Shown: one piece after another, positions 55,901-64,000 of the stretch
Position numbering within the stretch: position 1 is the first letter of the stretch
Layout of the letters: every line of letters starts with the position of its first letter
Assembly (NCBI GenBank): GCA_039583875.1
Contig: CM077149.1
Location: forward strand, 18,799,194 to 18,863,193
Reading direction: 5' to 3'
DNA: 64,000 nucleotides
From: Platanthera guangdongensis
Taxonomy: Eukaryota; Streptophyta; Magnoliopsida; Asparagales; Orchidaceae
The notes under the pieces: generated by a model
Told to the model about the DNA's origin: nothing
Databases searched by the model: none
Seen by the model: the letters and a program-made list of their open reading frames with translations, nothing else
Made by a program: the position numbers and the translations under genes

Positions 55901-56761
55901 CATGGGTATTTTTGAACAGTAAAAAGGCAAAGAAAACCAGACATACGCGAGCATGGACAAACCCTAGATCCCCACTTCCTCTCCGCTCCGCCGCCGCCGC
56001 TCGCGTCAAGTGGTCGCCGCTGTTGATCGCGTCTCTTCCCGATCTCCGGCGACAGAAGCTTAGCCAAGCTTAGAGTCTCACGCGTCTATCTAGAGATCTC
56101 TTGTCTCTCGATTTGTAGATCGGGAAAGTGTTCCCCATCCGAATCGATCGAGACGACCGATCCTTGAGTGACCGTTGGTAGACCTAGCTAGCTTCGCTAC
56201 GAAGTTTGGATCTCAAAGTACTGCTGCCGCGCACCTTCGTTGCCGCCGATCCCGAACCAAGCCGCCGCTCGTGTTGCCGCCACCGGTTCCGAGGAGATCC
56301 TCTCAAAGAGAGACCAAGGTTGTAGACTTTTCATTGACTTCACGAACACGTTGTCGAACGAAGAGGAACACCGTAGTCTCCAAACGATGTTTGTATCTCG
56401 TGTACATTCTATATTTACTTTTGTTGTAAAGGAACGATTGTTCCGTGTTGTAAGGGTTGAGTGCAACCCGTTTTGTGGGAGTGTTGACTCTCACGTGTGG
56501 AAGGGTTCCTTCCGATAGTGCAGGGATTGGATTTCAATCCTGTTGGAGAAGAGACCGAGTCGTCCCTTGTTGGGAGATAGGTCGAAGGGGGAAAGTGGAT
56601 GTACCCAAGTCGGGGAACCACTATAAATTGCCTGTGTATTCTGTGTGCTGTGCTTTTTATTTTTATTGTGCAGGTACATTCGTAAATTCCGCAAAAGCGC
56701 TACTCATCACCTATTCCCCCCCCCATAGGTGCACATAGTTGACACTAGGTGGACTTTCAAG

Positions 56762-56779
56762 TGGTATCAGAGCCAGGTT
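56762..56779 (+). other. E primer binding site
   Basis: TGGTATCAGAGCCAGGTT, a perfect tRNA-iMet complement, two bases after the LTR. Confidence 0.95.
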
Positions 56780-56833
56780 GCTCTTCAAAAAGGTTAACAC
56801 CTTGAGTAGAATCCTGCCACCAGTGTCAAAAGC

Positions 56834-58406
56834 ATGGATCTGGATTATGAGATACCGCCACTCAAACTCCCTGCATGCACAAAGGATTATTATCCCATCT
56901 GGAGAATGAGAGTGTCATTTCACCTTGATGCCATCGATCCTCGAGCATCCTTCATCCTGGAAGAGGGTCCGTTTATTCCCATGAAGACCTCCGACTCTGG
57001 GATCCAAGTGCCCATGGGCATTGCTGAGATGTCAGAGACGGAACTATCACTATTTCACTTGGACGAGAGGATTCGTCAGATTATCATGGTTATCTGGTCT
57101 GGAGCCTCTCGCTCTAGATTGGAAAAATGTAGAACGGCTAAATCTCTGTGGATGATGATCTCAGAGCTGATGGGGGGGTCAGAGAAAGCTGGAATATGCT
57201 GTCAATCAGAGGATGAAGCGTATGTGGGGGTCCTCACTTCTGAAGATGAAGGCAAGGATCCCTCGGACTGCATCAGAGCTCCAGTGTCCGTGTCAGAGAC
57301 TGAAGAGGACAGTGAGGAAAGCAGCTCTGATGAGGATGACACAATGGTCACTGACTCTAATGACAATATCGCTGAGGAGCAGGTAACTTCTTCATCCTGC
57401 CCCGTATCTCTTGAAATTTCTGAAGACAGGAACTGCGTTCCTCCAGAAAATTCTGATTCCCTGAAGAGAGCCCTTCAGTCAAGCAACCTACTTGCTGAGG
57501 AGCAAGCTCAAGAGATTGCTCGACTGAAGGTCTTGTTGGTTCTCCAATTGGCGTCCAACAAGGCCAAGGACTCTAAGATCTCAGCTCTAGAGAGTAGTCT
57601 GGAGAATGAGAAAAGAATAGTATCAAACTTCTCCAAGGTTGATGGCATTAAGAGAAAGCAAGAAAACGGGTGGATCTCCCGGATTATCAATTCGTGGAGA
57701 AATGGGGAAACGGTATTCCGACCCCCCACTCCAAGCAGGAAGGCAACTCATCATGCCTTCAGGTATGACCACAGGAATAGCCGTGGTCACTGCAAGGGTG
57801 ATCTGTCCCCATGTGGAAACGTCCATAGTGCAAGGGCCGTCATGGCCACCCATGAGGAAATACCTAAGGCTCATTCTGAGCCCTTTGTATTCACTGCCAC
57901 TACCTCAACACAGTGTGGATCTGCATGTCCCAGCTCACAGAAGACTTCTCACCACTCGAGGACACGAGATAGAGAGGATAGAAGTAATGATGTCAGGTTT
58001 CCATGGGGCCTCTGTAAGGGAGATGCCTGAAAGAATGGCACCACCTTGCCGGCCTCATAACGCTCACAACATGCATTCTTTCCACCCTTCCACGTGTCAC
58101 GATGGAAGAGGAATTTTTGTGACAAGATCATGCACTATCCCGTTTAGACCTAGGACCGTGACTACATCAGTCACGAGATCAGGTCGGAAACGGCGATACA
58201 ACATTCACCCATGTTGGTGCTGTGGCAAAGTGGGACACTTTGCCATCGACTGTTGGCACAACCCCTCTGTGCCCACGACAAGGGCTTATCCACATTCTCG
58301 GGACAGAGGTAGTCTTCCAGACAGGTTTTCTGAAGGAAGGCAGTTGTGTGCTTATGCTAACAGGAACCTAGGACCCAATATGATTTGGGTTCCTAAGGTA
58401 AAGTAA
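56834..58406 (+). pseudogene. E gag, internally shortened
   Basis: ATG at 56834. The N-terminal gag domain (YYPIWRMRVSFHLDAIDPRA, ILEEGPFIPMKT) runs to AKSLWMMISELMGGSEKA. The core that should follow is missing, and the text jumps to an acidic region (57260-57370) and a coiled coil (57460-57640). The first frame ends at 58030; the CCHC knuckle CWCCGKVGHFAIDC (58216-58257) lies in another frame (57639-58406), which ends MIWVPKVK, the usual end of Sirevirus gag. It could encode RNA binding but probably not a full capsid. Confidence 0.8.
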
Positions 58407-59581
58407 TTCTTTCTTGCAGGGTAGTCTAGGTTTCCGTGAATATAATGGGACCTAGACAGTAGGTGGCTCAAGACTACATTGGAACAAGCGTCTGCAATAA
58501 CAGATGTGATATCTGTTTGAGCATACTCACATTGAGCCTCTAATGTGTTCTACCTGTGGGACTAAGACGATGACTCTCAAAATCCCAGGTAATCTTGATC
58601 AGTTCAAGGACTTGCGTCATATTCCATCCTCATTTAAAATATATATATATATATATATTTCTATCCATGTGTATATTTATACTTATGCTTATACATGTAT
58701 GTGGGCACCTCTAAGGATAGGTTAACTCGATGCATGCAAACCTTTATACATCAATAAAGAGTTAACGAAGATATGTCATCGTGAATCTCGACAACTCACA
58801 ATTGACATCAAAAAGTTTTTGGAAAAGGCTCATTCAAATCCAAATAGATTGACTTTAAAATATACATGTATTTATCATTTTTTATATTGACTTGACATCA
58901 GAAGAATTCAAAAATGTTGCAATGCGTCTCAACGTGAAAATTCCTAGTCAAGAAACCTCTCAATTTCGAATTAGACAAATCCCGCCGACCCATTATATAC
59001 TTGAAATCTCACCGAATTAGACAAATCACGCTGACCCTTCGCCTTCTTCACGAATCCCGCCTCACGTCGCAGCAGATATCCCGCAAGAGGTCTTCCGCCG
59101 ACTCGCCGAAACCCGCAGACTTGCCGAAACCCACAGGAGCTCTCCCGCCGACTCGCAGAGACCCGCAGGAAGCTCGTCGCACCACCTTCGCAAACTCCCG
59201 TTGATTCCCGCCGAACCTTGCAGGAAGCTCATCGCTACATGAATCCGGCTCTCCATCTTCTTCCCGTAAGTTCTCGCAAGGTTCTCGTCGAATCGCAAAG
59301 TGTCTCTGTGACCGCAAGGTTCTCGCAAGGTCCATCGTCAAATCGAGAAGGTTCTCGCAAGGTTCTAGCAAGGCCGAACCCCGCAGGAAACTCTCCTTTC
59401 CACCGAAGGTCTTCCCAAAGGACGCTCGAGGAAGAGTTCTCGCAGGAAGCTCACCAACTCACTTCCGTATAAGCCCTTAGGTAACCTCTTCCTCACCCGT
59501 ACTTGGACGCTCTCACTAGTGACGCCTTCTTTTTGAATGTTCATTAACGCTTAGAGTAGGGATTCTCTCTCTAGATCTGCA
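58407..59581 (+). other. E spacer where pol should be
   Basis: 1.2 kb without pol motifs. It contains a TTCTTTCTTGCAGG acceptor-like sequence right after gag, a (TA)n tract (58640-58660), an imperfect direct repeat (GAATTAGACAAATC at 58969 and 59014) and repeats of CCGCCGACTCGC and TTCTCGCAAGGTTCTCG (59045-59460). The latter is in the position of the post-pol motif arrays of C1 and F. Confidence 0.6.
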
Positions 59582-61875
59582 ATGGCCCCAAGGACAACTG
59601 CTGGGTTGGTCACTGGTTGCGAGCTTGTTCGGACTGGGTTCTCTCACGCCTCGGACGAATTCCGCAATATCATTCTGATGTTGGAAGAGGCTGGGCTAAC
59701 ATTCGTCCTGGAGCACCCTTGCAAAATCCTGGACAAAGAGGTGCTGGAGTTCTTCGCTACCGCAAGACTCCGAAATGGCGACTCCGTAATCAAAAGCAAG
59801 GTGGCTGGGGTAAAGGTCAAGCTGTCTGCCAGCAAGCTGACTCGCTTCCTGCGGCTTTCTAGCTCGGAGCATGAGGACTATTTGGAGGACGATGACAAAA
59901 CCAGAACTCTCTTATTCTGCGGTCTCCCACGAGGAACTCGGTCAATAAAGAGAAAGGATATGAATGAAGAAGGGAAGCTCCTGTCTGATATTATTGGAAA
60001 GGTGCTCATCTGCAAGCCGGGCTCTCATGACCATATCTCTGGAGATATGTTCAAGATCCTGATAGCTGTTGTCTGTCGTAAGAGGTTCAACTGGGGGGAG
60101 TTGCTGTTCGAGAAGATCAAGGACACCTTGGGCACTCCGAGTTTTGGCCGCATCATAAGTCTATATCTAAACCAGCTAAACAGAGACAAGTTCGACATGA
60201 GCAAAGGTGTCCCCCTCCACTACTTGAAGAAGATGGACACAAGTGTGTTTGATCGATGGGAGAGACGTATTGGGCAGCCTGCAGTGGAAGAGCAACAGGG
60301 AGTTTCTTCAGCAATCACCCCCAATGAAGTTCCTGATACCTTGACTGCAGGAATCGAGGGGGAGCCTCTACCCTCGCATACTGATGAGTATCTGACATCT
60401 CCCAGCTGGCCAGATATGCTGTGGCAGATCTACACGAAGAAAGTGAACCTGAGCTGGAGCATGGGGAGGCCCCGAACCGAAACGAGCAAGGAGCCGAAGC
60501 CACTGGAATGGAGACTGCTGACAACGAGTTGGAAGATGCTGCTGATATAGATGATTTCTTGGATGATGACAGAGAGGAAGATGGAAATGAGGGACATGAA
60601 GTATTGGAGGATCCAGATCTTGTTGAACCTCCGTCTGACAAGCCTGCACCAGTGGAGGGGGAGTCAGACAAATCTACAGAGGCCGCCAGCATTCCTCCAT
60701 TAGAGACTGTGATTGTATCCAGCTCTACAGATGCGTCTGCTGAAGAGCAAGGCCAAGAAGTGCCTCCGGCTCTTCCATTGCGAGATGAGCTAGCCACTCA
60801 CACAGTAAATGTCATTCAGGGAATTGTGAATGAACTCAAAGACTCCTTTGCTAACGCTCAGAATAAACTACTGAAAAGGATTAAGACTTCTGAAAATCTG
60901 CTGCTCAAGAATATGGTGGAAATCAACCATAAACTGGATGTGATGGAGAAGAAATTCGAAGAGAAGTATACCGCGGCCGGCGAAGCTGTCACACTTCTTA
61001 TGGCCGGATTGAAAAAGAACACTGATACTCTTGCTGTCGTAAATCAGAATGCACATGTTGTCGCCAACAACATTCAAAAGTTTGACGGTAATATGGTCAC
61101 TCTCAACGCCAATCAGCAGGCCTTGGTCTCTGAATTCTCCAAGACCACGAAGCATATTGATGACTCCCTACATTCCTATGCCAACTTCATAGCTGTAGAA
61201 GCCAAAAAGGGGAAGAAAGAGTATCTAGCTCAGATGGCTGAGCTCCGAGAAGTCATGATCCTAAACTTCTAACAGTCAAACAAGTACGTTTATGAAAGCT
61301 GCCGGTGGATGCTCCACCAGGCGTTAGGCATCCCCTTGGCTGAAAATCCTGCAGATATTCATCCTCCTGAGACATCTATGGCCGCTGAGGGAGTAAGTGC
61401 TGCTGAGGGAATAAGTGCAAGTGCTGCAGATGTTCCCATAAGTGAAGCTGATGCTAGGGCTCTCTCCAAAGCTAAACCGAGGAGCATGTTTGATCAAGAG
61501 GCCCTAGCAAAAGCCAAGGCCAAGAGAAAGGCTCAGGAAGGGACCTCCAAGGAGACACCAGCTGAAAAGAGGATCAGAATGAGTGAGGAGGACGTACGAA
61601 ACGAAAAATGGAGTCCAGTTTCAAGGAACATCATCTTAGACACCTTCTGGCTGCAAGAAAGAGGAGAGATCAATCGAAACGAAGTATATAGCCAGTATGA
61701 GTGGGAAATGCACAAAACGTTTGAAGCGAAACGCAACATCTTTTTCAGAAACAACAAGGATGCAGATAAAGTTCCTCCTCCTAGGTATTACCCAAAGCCC
61801 AAAGAATACATGGAGAGGCAAAGCAAGAAGTACTTGGCTCAAAATCCTAAGGGTGACTTAGCTAAGGAAAAATAG
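59582..61875 (+). CDS. E accessory gene (one frameshift, one stop)
   Basis: ATG at 59582, with open frames 59582-60550, 60421-61272 and 61309-61875. The first (322 codons) has blocks shared with C1 and F: TGCELVRTGFSHASDEFRNI, LEFFATARLR, VAGVKVKLSASKLTRFLRLS, LLSDIIGKVLICKPGSHDHI and KRFNWGELLFEKIKD. A frameshift near 60420 leads to an acidic linker (60430-60780) and a long coiled coil (60790-61260). A TAA at 61270 separates a basic C-terminal part (ALAKAKAKRKAQ, then PPPRYYPKPKEYMERQSKKY). It resembles proteins labelled putative plant transposon protein. No enzyme motif is seen. Function unknown; conserved through pol loss. Confidence 0.75.
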
Positions 61876-62115
61876 TCAATAACTTATAGCTTGTCACTTT
61901 GTCTTAAGAACATTTAATGATTATTGTTATCATATGAACAATTCTGAGATTATATGTGTATATATATATATTGGTATATATATTTGAATTTGTGAATGAC
62001 TCAAGTCCTGATCTGGTTGCATATATTCTCTTGTGCTGCATGTTTAATTTCTGAATGCTATGTTTATTATTTGATAGGTGTTATTCATCTTAGCTAGTAG
62101 GGTTTTGGCTTCGTC

Positions 62116-62129
62116 AAATAGGGGGAGAT
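62116..62129 (+). other. E polypurine tract
   Basis: AAATAGGGGGAGAT before TGTTGGGTATTG. Identical to F. Confidence 0.94.
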
Positions 62130-63764
62130 TGTTGGGTATTGTATCCACAATTACCTGGATTTGAGGAAGCCACCTGTCAAGCTAAGATGAATTCACAATG
62201 TATTTGATGAAACATCTTAAGTTGTACTTGCAGCTCCCCCACGCTAAGTGCACACCAATGTCAGGGTGCAGTAGGTCAATATACACGGGTCTGCAAGACG
62301 TAATCCCTCGTTGAGCAGATCAGTGTGTTGGCCTACGTGTACTCTCTCTATTGGAGTGCACTTACTTTCAAGTACAGGGCCGTTCATATGCAAGAGAAGA
62401 CAAGGAGCATGGATGGGTCAAGGAGCAGCTCCTGGGTGGAAGACGAAAATTCGTCCAAGGAAAATTCGACGAGAATCACCAAGTGATTCTCGCCGATTCG
62501 GCGAGAATCACTAGTGATTCTCGCCGAATCGACGAGAATCATTAGTGATTCTCGCCGACCCCTTCTGGCTACCTCAAAACGGTGCCAAGTAAGATTCGGC
62601 GAGAATCACTAGTGATTCTCGCCGAACCAGTGGTAAAGCAGCTCATGAATACCAAGTGAAAATCGTTGAGAATCAATAAGTGATTCGGCGAGAATCACTA
62701 GCGATTCTCGACGAATCGTCGAGAATCACTTGGTGATTCTCGCCGATTCGTCGAGAATCACCTGCGATTCTCGCCGATTTTCACTTAGCGATTTCTCGGG
62801 ATGCTGCTGGACTGGATTCTGCCGCTGGACTAGTTTGAACCGGATTTCGGGTTTCTACTTGTGGGACCCACAACGGTCATATTGTATGGGTCTTCAATGT
62901 ATAAATACATGGGTATTTTTGAACAGTAAAAAGGCGAAGAAAACCAAACATACGCGAGCACGGACAAACCCTAGATCTCCGCTTCCTCTCCGCTCCTCCG
63001 CCGCCGCTCGCGTCAAGTGGTCGCCGCTATTGATCGCGTCTCTTCCCGATCTCCGGCGACAGAAGCTTAGCCAAGCTTAGAGTCTCACGCGTCTATCTAG
63101 AGATCTCTTGTCTCTCGATTTGTAGATCGGGAAAGTGTTCCCCATCCGAATCGATCGAGACGACTGATCCTTGAGTGACCGTTGGTAGACCTAGCTAGCT
63201 TCGCTACGAAGTTTGGATCTCAAAGTACTGCTGCCGCGCACCTTCGTTGCCGCCGATCCCGAACCAAGCCACCGCTCGTGTTGCCGCCGCCGGTTCTGAG
63301 GAGATCCTCTCCAAGAGAGACCAAGGTTGTAGACTCTTCGTTGACTTCACGAACACGTTGTCGAACGAAGAGGAACACCGTAGTCTCCAAACGAAGTTTG
63401 TATCTCGTGTACATTCTATATTTACTTTTGTTGTAAAGGAACGATTGTTCCGTGTTGTAAGGGTTGGGTGCAACCCGTTTTGTGGGAGTGTTGACTCTCA
63501 CGTGTGGAAGGGTTCCTTCCGATAGTGCAGGGATTGGATTTCAATCTTGTTGGAGAAGAGACCGAGTCGTCCCTTGTTGGGAGATAGGTCGAAGGGGGAA
63601 AGTGGATGTACCCAAGTCGGGGAACCACTATAAATTGCATGTGTATTCTGTGTGCTGTGCTTTTTATTTTTATTGTGCAGGTACATTCGTAAATTCCGCA
63701 AAAGCGCTACTCATCACCTATTCCCCCCCATAGGTGCACATAGTTGATACTAGGTGGACTTTCA
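62130..63764 (+). repeat. E 3' LTR
   Basis: 1635 bp. It differs from the 5' LTR by scattered substitutions, one missing 32-bp palindrome unit, about 10 bp more at 62710-62722, and one base in a C-run. TATAAATA at 62900-62907. It ends GGACTTTCA, then ATTGC. Confidence 0.94.
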
Positions 63765-64000
63765 ATTGCGACTTCCATCAGGAAGAGGGGCACGCAACAA
63801 CCACGTGTCCGGAATTCTTGGAGATGAGAGGGAATAGGGAGCGGCAACAGCAACATCAGGAGGCGCGACAAGAAGTGAGAATCGAGGAGGTCCTGCCTCG
63901 GGCGGAGAAGGATCGTTGCGAGGACCGGGTGGATGTCGGGACCCGAGGAGGGATCGGAGTGATCCACGGGGGAGTGGGGATCGAGGCTTCCCGCAAGGCA
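63765..64000 (+). CDS. D2 gag, continuation
   Basis: In the same frame as 53902-55101. The TGC codon ends at 55101 or, in the second duplication copy, at 63769. The text then reads CDFHQEEGHATTTCPEFLEM, a zinc-knuckle-like C-H-C region, followed by an Arg/Glu/Gln-rich stretch to the window edge. It shows the exact site of E insertion. Confidence 0.85.

Larger units (their letters stand above)
55102..56759 (+). repeat. E 5' LTR
   Basis: 1658 bp, starting TGCTGGGTATTG (the 3' copy has TGTTGGG) and ending GTGGACTTTCA. U3 has palindromes of GAGAATCACTAGTGATTCTC type (55442-55790). TATAAATA at 55893-55900. The GC-rich leader encodes nothing recognisable. Confidence 0.94.
55102..63764 (+). mobile_element. 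E: Sirevirus-derived element without pol
   Basis: LTR (55102-56759), perfect primer site, shortened gag, post-pol accessory gene, polypurine tract and LTR (62130-63764). ATTGC at 55097-55101 and 63765-63769 is a perfect target duplication. The LTRs are nearly identical to the eye. No protease, integrase, RT or RNase H text is found between 58407 and 59581, so E is non-autonomous. Confidence 0.93.
52945..64000 (+). mobile_element. D2: Tat-like Ty3/gypsy element, continuing beyond the window
   Basis: A 5' LTR, primer site region and gag, interrupted by element E, with gag resuming at 63770 to the window end. The composition is much more GC-rich than the copia elements. It is inserted after the RNase H of D1; ACGCC precedes it at 52940-52944, but the right duplication lies outside. 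A solo LTR of this family sits in C1. Confidence 0.88.

Noticed and set aside
56762..56779. tRNA-like sequence
   Set aside because: It is the primer site complementary to initiator Met tRNA, not a tRNA gene. No tRNA or rRNA gene was recognised in the window.

Overview
This window is nuclear DNA of a flowering plant. It has a host gene split by many GT..AG introns, an Au-type SINE, Tourist-like MITEs, a CACTA terminus and several layers of nested Ty1/copia and Ty3/gypsy LTR retrotransposons. There is no sign of bacterial or organellar organisation. The species cannot be named from the sequence.

Host gene. The only cellular gene I can support is a minus-strand homologue of MPP10, a U3 snoRNP / small-subunit processome protein. 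Eleven exons lie between 19869 and 8055 and give 535 codons of continuous frame. Only a short last exon is not seen. Introns 5, 8 and 11 are swollen by minus-strand (sense) LTR-element remains. Intron 2 carries a SINE with an 18-bp target duplication ending 19 bp from the exon 3 acceptor. A 1.4-kb element with inverted ends begins 73 bp upstream of the first ATG.

Left part, 1-8054. A decayed chromovirus-like gypsy element (1-4310, minus) lies inside a tandem pair of small non-autonomous LTR elements (4311-7790, minus). All of this lies downstream of the last visible MPP10 exon.

Middle, 21894-31535. This is an old, complete but broken Sirevirus-like copia element (C1), itself hit by a solo LTR with perfect TTCTA duplications. 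A mostly unassigned stretch, 31541-33352, follows.

Right part, 33353-64000. This is a nest. A chromovirus-like gypsy element (D1) contains a Sirevirus-like copia element (F, 33571-45476) in its long LTR. A GC-rich Tat-like gypsy element (D2, from 52945 to beyond the window) lies after its RNase H. D2 in turn has a copia-derived element (E, 55102-63764) inserted exactly in its gag zinc-knuckle codons, with ATTGC duplications.

Most interesting pattern. C1, F and E are three different copia families. All share the same polypurine tract next to the LTR, a tRNA-iMet primer site, family-specific repeated palindromes in the LTR and again upstream of a post-pol gene, and a homologous accessory protein encoded after pol. 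E has lost all of pol and part of gag, yet it has a perfect primer site, very similar LTRs and an intact target duplication. This suggests that gag plus accessory ORF plus palindromic LTR can be mobilised in trans.
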